From JBDTRY01 sp039931435 (GTDB lineage: Bacteria > Acidobacteriota > Thermoanaerobaculia > Gp7-AA8), in NCBI GenBank assembly GCA_039931435.1, contig JBDTRY010000003.1:1-60093 (forward strand): a stretch of DNA of 60,093 nt. Direction: 5' to 3'. The position numbers and the translations under genes are program-made. The stretch's first letter is position 1. Each line of letters opens with the position of its first letter. The notes beneath the pieces were generated by a model that was not told the DNA's origin, ran no database searches, and saw nothing but the letters and a program-made list of their open reading frames with translations. Positions 40,709 through 49,185 of the stretch are shown one piece after another.

Positions 40709-42304
40709 ATGAGGAGTGAAATATTCACCCCTGTAACGGAGACGGAGAGCCAGGGTTTAGCGTCGGCAACCATGGAGCGCCGTTATCACGCGCTGGTGAA
40801 CGCGTTGCCCGGACACGCCGTATGGGTAGCGAATGCGCGAGGAGAAATGGACGAGGACTCTCCACGCTTTCGCTGCGTTACGGGCCTGTCATGGGAACAA
40901 TTTCGCGGTTTGGGTTGGATGAACGCGCTCCACCCCGACGACCGCGCGACGGCGAGGGAGCGATTGATCTCTGCCACGACAGATCCGCATGGATACGAAC
41001 ACGAGTTCCGCGTCCGCGTAGCTGCGGGGCAGTATCGATGGTTCGCGGCGCGCGGCGTTCCGCTCACCGAAGCAAACAGCGTCAGCGGCTGGGTGGGCAC
41101 ATTCACGGATATTCACCGTCCAAAAGTTCTCACCGAAGGGTGGCGGTTTCTTCACGAGGCCAACGATCTTTTCGCCTCCACATTGGATGAGCAAACGGTG
41201 TTGTCGCATCTGGTGGCCATCGCGGTACCCACCCTCGCAGACTCGTGCAATGTTCAGTTGGCGGACAACGAGGGCCTTATGGATGCCGGTCCGGCCGCGG
41301 TCGATCCGAACGCCGAAATCATCCGGGACGTCTCCGACGAAATGCTGGCCTCGTACGTCGGGAATGCCGCTGATCTGGATGCGCTCTGCAGGATGGGCGA
41401 ACGGGCAATCATGCTCGTCCCGATGAGTATTCGAGGTTCACGATTCGGAACGATCCGCCTGATCGGATCGTCGACCAACAGATACTACGGCGATGAAGAG
41501 CTGGAGATCGCCTGTCGCTTCGCGCATCGAGCCGCGATCGCCCTGGACAAGGCGCGTCTGCATGCTCAAGCGGTCAACGCCATTCGTGCCAAGGACATCT
41601 TCCTGGCCACTCTGTCGCACGAGATGAAGACGCCGCTGACCGCCATTCTCGGATGGACACGCATGCTCCGCGCCGAGGGACCCGTCAGCGAGTTGTTTGA
41701 CGAGGCGTTGGATGCGGTCGAGCAGAGCGCACGCGTTCAGGAACGGCTGATCGAGGACGTTCTGGACGTGTCGCGTGTGATTACCGGGAAGATGCACATT
41801 GAGAAGAAACGTCTCGACCTTCGTGACGTGATCGTTGCTGCCGTGGACGTTGTCAGTCCGACGGCCGATCAGAACGGCGTTCGTCTGCGCATTCATGACG
41901 ATCCGCAGTTATTCGTTTTCGGAGACGCGACCCGGTTGGAACAGGTGATCTGGAACCTCCTCACCAACGCCGTCAAATTTACGCCTGCAGGCGGCTTTAT
42001 CGAGATTCAGACCTCTGCCCGCGACGGCGAGGCGGTGGTTACGGTTCGCGACAGTGGGCGGGGCATTCCTGCCGACTTCCTGCCGCATATTTTCGACCAG
42101 TTTCATCAGGCCACGCTGGCCGATCGTGCGCAACATCACGGACTGGGCCTGGGGCTGGCAATTGTGCGGCATCTGGTGCTGGCTCACGGCGGGAGTGTGG
42201 AAGCTCACAGTGAAGGGGAAGGAAAGGGCGCGGAATTCATCGTAGCGCTGCCTCTGTACGAGGAAGCGGAAGATTCCGAGACGATGGCGGACGGTGGAGA
42301 TTGA
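40709..42304 (+). CDS. PAS-GAF histidine kinase
   Basis: 531 residues. PAS domain (about 20-145: YHALVNALPGHAVWVANARG to WVGTFTDIHRPK), GAF domain (about 150-285: LASTLDEQTVLSHLVAIAVPTLAD-like), then HisKA with phosphorylation site in TLSHEMKTPLTAILGW and HATPase_c with NLLTNAVKFTP (N box), VRDSGRGIP (G1) and GLGLGLAIVRHL (G2). No transmembrane segment, so it senses cytoplasmic signals. No response regulator is adjacent. The next gene, transaldolase, starts 5 bases after its stop. Confidence 0.93.
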   Translation: MRSEIFTPVTETESQGLASATMERRYHALVNALPGHAVWVANARGEMDEDSPRFRCVTGLSWEQFRGLGWMNALHPDDRATARERLISATTDPHGYEHEFRVRVAAGQYRWFAARGVPLTEANSVSGWVGTFTDIHRPKVLTEGWRFLHEANDLFASTLDEQTVLSHLVAIAVPTLADSCNVQLADNEGLMDAGPAAVDPNAEIIRDVSDEMLASYVGNAADLDALCRMGERAIMLVPMSIRGSRFGTIRLIGSSTNRYYGDEELEIACRFAHRAAIALDKARLHAQAVNAIRAKDIFLATLSHEMKTPLTAILGWTRMLRAEGPVSELFDEALDAVEQSARVQERLIEDVLDVSRVITGKMHIEKKRLDLRDVIVAAVDVVSPTADQNGVRLRIHDDPQLFVFGDATRLEQVIWNLLTNAVKFTPAGGFIEIQTSARDGEAVVTVRDSGRGIPADFLPHIFDQFHQATLADRAQHHGLGLGLAIVRHLVLAHGGSVEAHSEGEGKGAEFIVALPLYEEAEDSETMADGGD

Positions 42305-42309
42305 ATTCC

Positions 42310-43455
42310 ATGATTGAAAGTCCATTGAAGCGGTTGAGTGCGCTCGGCCAGAGCGTCTGGTTTGATTACATTCGACGCGATCTCTGGCAAGGAACGGACC
42401 TGGAGCGGCTCATCGAGCAGGATGGCTTGGCCGGGATGACCTCCAATCCGACTATTTTTGAGAAGGCAATTGCGGGCACGGACCTTTACGATGACGATAT
42501 TCGGCGCCTGACGGCATCGGGGCTCACTCCCACGGACATCGTCGAGGCGCTTGCCATTGCTGACGTCTGCGGCGCCGCGGACGCTTTTCGTCCCCTTTAC
42601 GAGGCCACGGACGGCAACGATGGGTATGTCTCTATCGAGGTCGGGCCACAACTCGCACATGATTGCGCTGGATCTGTCGCAGAAGCTCGCCGTCTCTGGA
42701 ACGCGTGCAATCGACCGAATGTCATGGTGAAAATTCCCGCCACGGACGAAGGAATTGATGCAATTCGGCGCTGCCTGTCCGAAGGAATCAACATCAATAT
42801 CACGCTCCTGTTCTCAGTGGATCGCTATCGGCAGGTTATTCGGGCGTACCTGGAGGCGATGGAGGAGCGAGTGGCCAAGGGGCAGCCGGTGGATCAGGTC
42901 CGTTCCGTAGCGAGTTTCTTCGTCAGCCGCGTCGATACGAACGTGAACGCGAAGCTTGACGTCATTGCTGCATCAGCCACGAGCACGAACCACGAGAAAG
43001 CATTGGCGGCTCATTTGAGAGGAAGGGTCGCCATCGCGAACGCGCGCATCGCATACACAAAGTTCGAGAAGACTTTCAATGGCACTCGGTACGAAGCACT
43101 CCGTCGACAAGGAGTTCGGATCCAACGCCCGCTTTGGGCGTCCACGTCGGCGAAAGATCCCTCCTATCCCGAACTCTATTATGTTGAGGCTCTGATCGCT
43201 CCCAACTCCATCGACACGATGCCGCCAGAGACCTTCCGTACCTATCGGGACCATGGCCATCCGATGATCAGAATTCACGACGGCATCTCCGAGGCTCACG
43301 CGGTTTTCCAGCAGCTCGGGGAGTTGAGGATCGATGAGCATCAGGTTGGCCTCGACCTCGAGGAGGACGGTGCGCGAAAGTTTCGTGAGTCAGTCGAAAA
43401 GCTCCTCAGTGCGGTCCATGCCAAAGAAAGGGTTATCAATGCCGCCGCACGATAA
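42310..43455 (+). CDS. tal: transaldolase
   Basis: 381 residues from the ATG at 42310; the frame extends to a TTG at 42301. The TalB/long transaldolase subtype is shown by SALGQSVWFDYIRRDL, GLAGMTSNPTIFEKAIAG, and NVMVKIPATDEGIDAI, where the Lys forms the Schiff base. Other conserved parts are NINITLLFSVDRY and VASFFVSRVDTNV. It exchanges dihydroxyacetone units in the pentose phosphate pathway. Coupled by position to the histidine kinase. The 3' end overlaps the Rieske-like remnant by 17 bases. Confidence 0.95.
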   Translation: MIESPLKRLSALGQSVWFDYIRRDLWQGTDLERLIEQDGLAGMTSNPTIFEKAIAGTDLYDDDIRRLTASGLTPTDIVEALAIADVCGAADAFRPLYEATDGNDGYVSIEVGPQLAHDCAGSVAEARRLWNACNRPNVMVKIPATDEGIDAIRRCLSEGININITLLFSVDRYRQVIRAYLEAMEERVAKGQPVDQVRSVASFFVSRVDTNVNAKLDVIAASATSTNHEKALAAHLRGRVAIANARIAYTKFEKTFNGTRYEALRRQGVRIQRPLWASTSAKDPSYPELYYVEALIAPNSIDTMPPETFRTYRDHGHPMIRIHDGISEAHAVFQQLGELRIDEHQVGLDLEEDGARKFRESVEKLLSAVHAKERVINAAAR

Positions 43456-43747
43456 CCTGGCAAACGAGCAAGGTCGAGCTCTCTCTCCGGAACGCATCGC
43501 GATTTATCGGGACGGAGAAGGGCAAGTTCACGCCATCAGTAGCATTGCACGCATCGAGGCTGCACTGTCGGCTGGAAATGACCGGGAGAAACGCTGGGAT
43601 TGCCCCTGTCACGGCTCCAGGTTCTTGCCAACCGGCGAAGTGATTCATGGGCCCGCCACCAAACCTCTGAGAACGATGGCGCTGCCCGCTAAATTGGTTC
43701 TCACGTCAGACGTTGTGAATGTCTCGAGCACCACGCTGGGAGGCTAA
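43439..43747 (+). pseudogene. degenerate Rieske domain fragment
   Basis: About 102 codons. RIAIYRDGEGQVHAISSIAR and WDCPCHGSRFLPTGEV, IHGPATKPL are the core of the Rieske domain found at the C-terminus of FAD-dependent oxidoreductases. The second ligand pair (CPCH) is intact but the first pair, normally C-T-H after HAVS..., is replaced by IARIEAALS, so a 2Fe-2S cluster cannot form. The catalytic FAD part is missing. Likely a remnant, although it could be expressed from an ATG within the transaldolase end. Confidence 0.65.
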
Positions 43748-43751
43748 GTTG

Positions 43752-44042
43752 ATGTCTCATGTGCCCACGCCGGCGCTTTCCGGCGGCAGAACGCAACTGG
43801 ATCGAATTCTAAATCTCTTATCCATCTTCACCATGGTCATGACTTTGCCACAGGTGCTGACGGTCTGGGTGCGGCACAATACCGCCGGAGTATCTCTCCT
43901 CTCATGGGGCGCTTATCTCCTCGCTGCGGTGGTCTGGCTTTTTCATGGCCTGCAGAAGCGTGACCCGACCATCTACCTCGCATGCCTCGGGTGGATCGTT
44001 CTCGACGCCGCGGTAGTCATCGGCGTCGTTATTTATCGATGA
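43752..44042 (+). CDS. SemiSWEET-like PQ-loop membrane protein
   Basis: 96 residues, three helices, with the PQ motif in MVMTLPQVLTVW and the AGVSLLSWGAYLLAAVVWLFHGLQKRD segment typical of SemiSWEET/PQ-loop proteins; the third helix is ACLGWIVLDAAVVIGVVIY. SemiSWEETs form homodimers that pass sugars. Substrate is unknown. Start at 43752 chosen because it lies just after the Rieske fragment; an ATG at 43719 is less likely. Confidence 0.82.
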   Translation: MSHVPTPALSGGRTQLDRILNLLSIFTMVMTLPQVLTVWVRHNTAGVSLLSWGAYLLAAVVWLFHGLQKRDPTIYLACLGWIVLDAAVVIGVVIYR

Positions 44043-44043
44043 G

Positions 44044-44130
44044 TCGCGGACGCGACGGTACCGGGCCACAAACTCTTCAACGGCACGGCGATCTGCGCCA
44101 CCTGCCATGTCGCCTCCGATCATCACGGAG
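44044..44130 (+). pseudogene. cytochrome c fragment
   Basis: The frame after the SemiSWEET stop reads GHKLFNGTAICATCHVAS and soon stops. The motif with CATCH is that of a class I heme site in the G..LF.G...C..CH context. No signal peptide or remaining domain is present, so it is a scrap of a gene. Confidence 0.5.
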
Positions 44131-44137
44131 CTCGGTG

Positions 44138-44301
44138 ATGACCACCGTGCATGCTTACACGGCTTCGCAAACGCTCGTGGATGGACCAGATTTACGAAGG
44201 TCGTCGACGCTGACCTCGCCAAGGTCATGAGCTGGTACGACAATGAATGGGGAGACGCAAATCAGATGGTGGGCGAGGCGCTATCGATCGTCGGGCGGTG
44301 A
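44138..44301 (+). pseudogene. glyceraldehyde-3-phosphate dehydrogenase fragment
   Basis: One frame gives MTTVHAYTASQTLVDGPDLRR, a hallmark just after the active-site Cys of GAPDH. Another gives TKVVDADLAKVMSWYDNEWG and the C-terminal helix ANQMVGEALSIVGR. The two parts are separated in the enzyme by about 100 residues, which are missing here. So it carries an internal deletion with frameshift. Confidence 0.8.
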
Positions 44302-44410
44302 GTGACGGTGTTTGGAGCGATCGCCGATTCCGCGAACCGAAGCCACGGTATGTTCCGCCTGACGGATGCTACGACACATCACAACCCGAATTGCCGATGG
44401 CCGACCACAA

Positions 44411-45004
44411 TTAAAGAGTCGATCCGACGCGCTGCCAGACGCCGTCGCGAAGCTTTGCTCTGGCTCGGTGCAATCGAGTTCTTACGAGATCCTCGGAGAT
44501 CTGCAGACAGTCTGCTGTTTCAGCAGTGCTCATCCCTTCGACGTCCCGCATGACGATGACAGTTCGGAAGGAAGGCGGCAGCGCTGCCACCTCGCGTTCC
44601 AGGGTTTCCCGTAGTTCACTGATTGACGTCATCTGCTCCGGATCGGGCGTATTGCGATCGATGATGTTCATGACCGTCTCATCGTCGCCATCGTCTAGCA
44701 GGCGACCGCGCTGGCGGCGCCGGGCCAGCGCTTCATTCACTGCAATCCGTGTCAGCCAGGTCGAAAACTGTGCGGCGCCGACAAACTGACGGAGATGCAG
44801 ATAAGCGTTCAGATACGTTTGCTGCATCACATCCTCGACTTCGTCAACAGCGCCCAGCACTCCTCGAACGGCTCGGTAGATTCTCGCACTGTGCCGGCGT
44901 ATCAGGATCTCGTAGATCGCAACGTCGCCCGAAAGGACACGTCTGACGACTTCGTCATCAGAAGGTTTCTCCTCCGACGCTGCGATTTGCGCGAGTGCTG
45001 TCAC
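44411..45004 (-). CDS. ECF-type sigma-70 family RNA polymerase sigma factor
   Basis: 197 residues. Region 2: YEILIRRHSARIYRAVRGVLGAVDEVEDVMQQTYLNAYLHLRQF (in parts) with D..ED..Q.T...AY. Region 4: LPPSFRTVIVMRDVEGMSTAETADCL and EDLVRTRLHRARAKLR with the HTH. This is the layout of SigW/RpoE-like ECF factors. No anti-sigma factor is adjacent. The gene lies 13 bases after a gene of unknown function on the same strand, so the two are likely cotranscribed. Confidence 0.93.
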   Translation of the reverse strand: MTALAQIAASEEKPSDDEVVRRVLSGDVAIYEILIRRHSARIYRAVRGVLGAVDEVEDVMQQTYLNAYLHLRQFVGAAQFSTWLTRIAVNEALARRRQRGRLLDDGDDETVMNIIDRNTPDPEQMTSISELRETLEREVAALPPSFRTVIVMRDVEGMSTAETADCLQISEDLVRTRLHRARAKLRDGVWQRVGSTL

Positions 45005-45017
45005 TTGATTCCCTTCA

Positions 45018-45743
45018 TTAATTGAATTCGCTCAACGCGAACTCCGAGGCCGCGGCCGCCAGGGCCAGGCCGGCGCGCTCCGGCCGGCGCATCGCTGGCT
45101 GACCACGACGTCGCTGGGTATCGATGGGAAGGGGAGGGGCGTCCAGCAGGCTCGCCGGTACGCCGCCAGAGATGCCGACCAGGAAAAAGAGCGGATAGAC
45201 CTCGATCATCTGTTGTCTGGGAAGCTGATAGGCGTACTGCTTCAGAGCAGCGATGTCCGCCGCAATTACTCTGTCCTTCACCGCGGCGTCGATCCTCCCG
45301 CACAGGCTGACGAACAGGACCGGCTCATCCGACAACCCACGGAGTGCTGCGCCGACGAGCAGCATCAGATCGACGCCGAAGTGCACCGGAATTGAAATGT
45401 GAATCATCGGGAGCCGACGTTCCGGACCTGGGTAGATCGATGGTGCGCGAACGGTATTGAGCGCGCGACGCGGATACTCTGGTGTCAATCCGGCCGCCTT
45501 GAGCAGCCGCTCTGCGCGCTCCGCAAGTCTCAGGCTCCCATCGCCGGCACCATCGCTGCGATTGATACCTGCTGCGGGTTCGAGAATGACGTTCCCCGAT
45601 CCCCAGTGGCACGATGCGACGACGGCGCCGCTCGTGCGTAACTGGCGAGCACGGGCGACGATCCAGTCGTCCGATCGCGGGCCGCGGTCGACCTGATACT
45701 GGGAGGGTGAGATGACAAAGACTGGTTGCGGCTGCGAGGTCAT
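45018..45743 (-). CDS. protein of unknown function upstream of the sigma factor
   Basis: 241 residues, not recognised. The sequence has QPVFVISPSQYQVDRGPRSD at its N-terminus, GPERRLPMIHISIPVHFGVD in the middle and a hydrophobic segment DLMLLVGAALRGLSDEPVLFVSLCG that is probably structural. No signal peptide or clear transmembrane helix is convincing, and there are no cofactor motifs. It is in the same direction as the sigma factor with 13 bases between them. A conserved 29-base block lies about 100 bases upstream. It could be a regulator of the sigma factor; that is inference. Confidence 0.6.
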   Translation of the reverse strand: MTSQPQPVFVISPSQYQVDRGPRSDDWIVARARQLRTSGAVVASCHWGSGNVILEPAAGINRSDGAGDGSLRLAERAERLLKAAGLTPEYPRRALNTVRAPSIYPGPERRLPMIHISIPVHFGVDLMLLVGAALRGLSDEPVLFVSLCGRIDAAVKDRVIAADIAALKQYAYQLPRQQMIEVYPLFFLVGISGGVPASLLDAPPLPIDTQRRRGQPAMRRPERAGLALAAAASEFALSEFN

Positions 45744-45842
45744 ACTTTGTCTTAGAGCAAGGGCCGGCCCACGAGCTGTTGAACGCTAATTCATCACACG
45801 TCAACAGTTAGCTGTACCAAGCGGTGACGCAATCTCTCAGAT

Positions 45843-45871
45843 TGATTGAAGAACGATCGTTTTGATCGATG
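45843..45871 (+). promoter_or_regulatory. second copy of the conserved 29-base block
   Basis: Identical to the block before the sigma-54 activator (39915-39943) except for two bases; the palindrome part is CGATCGTTTTGATCG (45854-45868). It lies upstream of the leftward gene at 45018-45743 in the opposite orientation to that gene. The ATG inside it opens only 26 codons. Confidence 0.45.
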
Positions 45872-46129
45872 CGTTCGGGCGGCCGGAAGGAGGGAGCATG
45901 CAATGCCTCTTCCGTTCGCTACGCGTACGGGGAAAGAGGTTGGGAGTGAGATGTTTATTCGCCGGTATCTCGCATCAATCCCCCTCACCCGGCTCGCGTT
46001 CGCTCGCTACTGGATGAACTGAGTACATCGCTCACAGAAAACCGAGGACATCGGTTACACACGGGTGTGGAGAGAAGACGATGCCGTCCCTGGCGGCCTA
46101 CCTGACACCCGTAATCAGGGGATTGAGAT
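45872..46129. other. intergenic stretch, nothing recognised
   Basis: Between the conserved block and the 3' end of the Rieske-FAD reductase gene. No terminator hairpin or gene was recognised. Confidence 0.4.
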
Positions 46130-47683
46130 TCAGACGATGGGGGAGTTTACGATCGACTCGAGTTCTTCGATATCGCCCTGGTTCATGGCCGCCTCGATCG
46201 CCAGGCTTTCCCGGTCCCGGAAGATCGTGGCCACTGCCAGCACTCTGCCGTCCGACCGGTAGGTGACCCGGGCATTGCGCGCTTCGAGATCACCGGCCAG
46301 GGTCGCTACGTCCCACTTCGGAGCGTATCCGACGTAAGAAATCACCACGTCATAGTGAGCACTCCAGAAGAAGGGGGCGAAACTGCAAGGCTCCCGGTTC
46401 CCCAGCATGTTCCTCGCGGCGATCTGCCCGTGCCGCTGCGCCACTGCCCAGTGTTCGACACGGCGCAACTCCCCGGAGCGTTCATCGCGCCATCGTGCCA
46501 GATCCCCGGCGGCGTAAACGCCGGGGGCCGAAGTCTGAAGAAACTGGTCGACGAGGATGCCCTCGTCGACAAGAATTCCCGCGGCCTCGGCCAGACCCGT
46601 GGCCGGCCGCACGCCGGTGCCGATCACGACGAGGTCGCATTCGATAACCTGGCCGTCCGCCAGCACAACGCCGGTCTCCTTGATTGTCGAGACGGCGGCG
46701 TCAAGGTGAAAGCGCACGCCCTTTTCCTCATGAATCTTCTGCACGAAGCTGCCGAGGTCGGAGCCAAGAACGCGTCCGAGCGGAACTTCGTCAGGAGCGA
46801 TGACATCGACGCTCAGGCCACGGGCAATCAACGATGCGGCGACCTCCAGGCCGATGAAGCCCGCGCCGATGACCACGGCTCGTCTCGCCTTCGAGGCCGC
46901 TGCAATGATGGCCTGGCTGTCACGAAAGGTTCGCAGAAGATGAACATGTGAAAGGGTGGCGCCGGCGATAGGGGGCACGAAAGGATCCGCGCCCGTGGCC
47001 ATGAGCAGGCGATCATAGGAAATTGATTCACCTTCGTCCGTGCGAATAGATCGTCCGTCGACGTCGATGGATGTGACGCGGGTGTTGAGCTTCACGGCGA
47101 TCTCTTGCTGGCGATAGAACGCGGCATCTCGCAAAGGGATCCACTCCTCGGGCGCGGTTCCGGCGAGATAGTCTTTGGAGAGGTTCGGTTTGTCGAAGGG
47201 GAGGTCGCGATCAGCGCTGATCATCCGAATGGACCCACGGTAGCCCTCGCGCCGCAGTGTTTCGGCAGCACTGTGCCCGGCGGCGCCGCCACCGAGTATG
47301 ACCATTGACGACGGCGTGTCGATCGAAGAAGGGGAAACCTGCGTTGCAACTTTCTCCCGGACGATGATCCTGTCACCTTGCAATTCCGTTCTCCAGCACT
47401 GGAGAGGATTGAAGGGCGGAGGCGAAACGACCGAGGCGTTCCTGAGATCAAAGGTTCCGTGATGCCATGGGCAATGGATTTCCGTATCCGTAAGCATTCC
47501 CTCGGCCAGCGGACCGCCGTAGTGGGTGCATGTGGCGCCGACCGCGAACAGGCCGGCGTCGGTCCGGCATACGAGCACGGCCTCCCCGCTCACATGGCCG
47601 ACAATCATGCCGCTCTGAGGAATGTCCGATGTTTCGATGCCGAGTGTCAGGTCGGGCCCTGCCAGTGCGGTTTCGCCACTCAT
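46130..47683 (-). CDS. Rieske-FAD-dependent oxidoreductase (AIFM3-like)
   Basis: 517 residues. An N-terminal Rieske domain (about 10-105) has both ligand pairs, CTHYGG and CPWHHG. The rest is a pyridine nucleotide-disulphide reductase: FAD site VILGGGAAGHSAAETLRREG, NADH site AVVIGAGFIGLEVAASL and the second FAD motif GVYAAGDLARW. It ends in a reductase C-terminal domain (SAHYDVVISYVGYA). Such enzymes move electrons from NAD(P)H through FAD to a Rieske cluster, as in ferredoxin reductases. It lies just downstream of folE on the same strand (6-base gap). Confidence 0.93.
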   Translation of the reverse strand: MSGETALAGPDLTLGIETSDIPQSGMIVGHVSGEAVLVCRTDAGLFAVGATCTHYGGPLAEGMLTDTEIHCPWHHGTFDLRNASVVSPPPFNPLQCWRTELQGDRIIVREKVATQVSPSSIDTPSSMVILGGGAAGHSAAETLRREGYRGSIRMISADRDLPFDKPNLSKDYLAGTAPEEWIPLRDAAFYRQQEIAVKLNTRVTSIDVDGRSIRTDEGESISYDRLLMATGADPFVPPIAGATLSHVHLLRTFRDSQAIIAAASKARRAVVIGAGFIGLEVAASLIARGLSVDVIAPDEVPLGRVLGSDLGSFVQKIHEEKGVRFHLDAAVSTIKETGVVLADGQVIECDLVVIGTGVRPATGLAEAAGILVDEGILVDQFLQTSAPGVYAAGDLARWRDERSGELRRVEHWAVAQRHGQIAARNMLGNREPCSFAPFFWSAHYDVVISYVGYAPKWDVATLAGDLEARNARVTYRSDGRVLAVATIFRDRESLAIEAAMNQGDIEELESIVNSPIV

Positions 47684-47689
47684 CGTCTT

Positions 47690-48301
47690 CTACTCCCTTC
47701 CGGAACGCTGGCCGCGGCTGAGCGCGAGGAATTCGTTTCTTATCGTGGAGCTCGTCCGCACACCCCCACGAAAGGCCGAGGTGACGAGTTCGGCCTGTGG
47801 CTGTGCCACCCCCCGGCATCCCATGCAGAGGTGATGGGCAGTGATGAGGACGCCTACGCCCCGCGCTTCGAGGTGCTCCTCGACGGCCTCCGCGATCTGA
47901 CGCGTCATCCGTTCCTGAATCTGCAGTCGCTTCGCGAAACAGTGCACCAGCCTGGCCAGCTTGCTGATGCCGACGACTTTCCCCGGCAGATAGGCAACGG
48001 AGGCGGTTCCCAGAAACGGTAGAAGATGGTGCTCACACGTTGAGTGGAACGAGATGCCGCGCAGCATGATCAGGTCGCGGTTTAACTCGTCGAACGTTCT
48101 GGAGAGAATCTCAGCCGGGTCCTCGTCATATCCAGCGGTCATTTCCCGCCAGGCCCTGACAACCCGAGCAGGTGTTTCCAGCAGGCCGTCCCTCGCCGGG
48201 TCTTCGCCCATATACAGAAGCAGCTCGCGCACGGCATCCTCGGCTACTTCGTTTGCATTCTCTTCGAACGAGCTTTGTTTGCGGTTTGTGGCCGTCGTCA
48301 T
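47690..48301 (-). CDS. folE: GTP cyclohydrolase I
   Basis: 203 residues, the normal length. EDAVRELLLYMGEDPARDGL, LETPARVVRAWREM, ISFHSTCEHHLLPFLG (Cys and His of the zinc site), GISKLARLVHCFAKRLQIQERMT and AHHLCMGCRGV (second Cys) are all present. It makes dihydroneopterin triphosphate for folate or pterin cofactors. First gene of a two-gene unit with the Rieske-FAD oxidoreductase. Confidence 0.96.
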   Translation of the reverse strand: MTTATNRKQSSFEENANEVAEDAVRELLLYMGEDPARDGLLETPARVVRAWREMTAGYDEDPAEILSRTFDELNRDLIMLRGISFHSTCEHHLLPFLGTASVAYLPGKVVGISKLARLVHCFAKRLQIQERMTRQIAEAVEEHLEARGVGVLITAHHLCMGCRGVAQPQAELVTSAFRGGVRTSSTIRNEFLALSRGQRSGRE

Positions 48302-48402
48302 CGTACGTCTCCAGGTTTGCGGATGGGCGCCAGATCGAGCCGTTTGTGGTTTCCTTCTGCATTTGAGTGGACTGGATGATTAAAGGTGACAGGCCCAGGT
48401 CA

Positions 48403-49007
48403 TCAACGATGCAGCGCGAATGCGTCAGCGGCTTTCGTCGGCAAAGGCCGGACGAACGTGACCGACTGAGATGGCGGATGCCGCCAACGCGTGATCCCTT
48501 CGTGGAGGAGATCGTCTCGGCGCGTGCCGGGCCGAGGCGTCGAGGATCCGAAACGTTTTCGGCTTGCCTCGTTGTAGGAGATGAAGAAGTGTTCGATCTG
48601 CTCCCAGCCGCCTCTTGTTCACATCGTCGAGCGAGCGAAAATCGCCATGCGTTCTCGATTTGTGTGCCACTCCGATGACGAGGTCGTTACGCATCGTCGC
48701 CCCGCTTTCGGTCTGCTCTGCTTCCATGACGCCCAGCAGCCGGGCCACTCCCAGACAGCCGGTGAAGGCCTGCTCATCCATGAGAAGCAAGACGTCGATC
48801 GGGTCACCGACTCCGCCGAGGGTGACCGGCACGAATCCGAAGTCGTAGGGGAAGAACGGTCCTGCGGGGAGAACCCCGCCGAGGCGGAAGAGGCCGAGCT
48901 CCGATCATATTCGAATTGTTCCGGCTGCCGCGGGGTGTGTCCACGAAGACGTTCCAGGTGTCGTCGTTCTCGTTTCTCGGAGCGGGGCGTACGGATCGGG
49001 CATTCAT
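48403..49007 (-). pseudogene. ppa: inorganic pyrophosphatase gene with several frameshifts
   Basis: Three frames are needed. The first gives DTWNVFVDTPRGSRNN; the second LGLFRLGGVLPAGPFFPYDFG, then FVPVTLGGVGDPIDVLLLMD, GVMEAEQTESG, RNDLVIGVAHKSRTHGDFRS; the third QIEHFFISYNEASRKRFGSS. They cover a family I pyrophosphatase from near the start to near the end, with the catalytic D.(L)DVL..MD segment still readable. At least two frameshifts break it. Sequencing error in both places is less likely than decay. Confidence 0.85.
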
Positions 49008-49185
49008 CTCTCCTTCGGATCTGATCGGAATCAGCGGAGAAAATAAGTTTCGCTTCGTAACAGGCGTGCCTGTTCTGGGCGCTGAATCGTTAGATTCTCC
49101 TTAGAAAATCGTAACGTTGCTTTTTCAACGTCGGAAGTACAATCCCCACTTCGTTCCACAATCATTACGAAGACGGGAGAGAACT

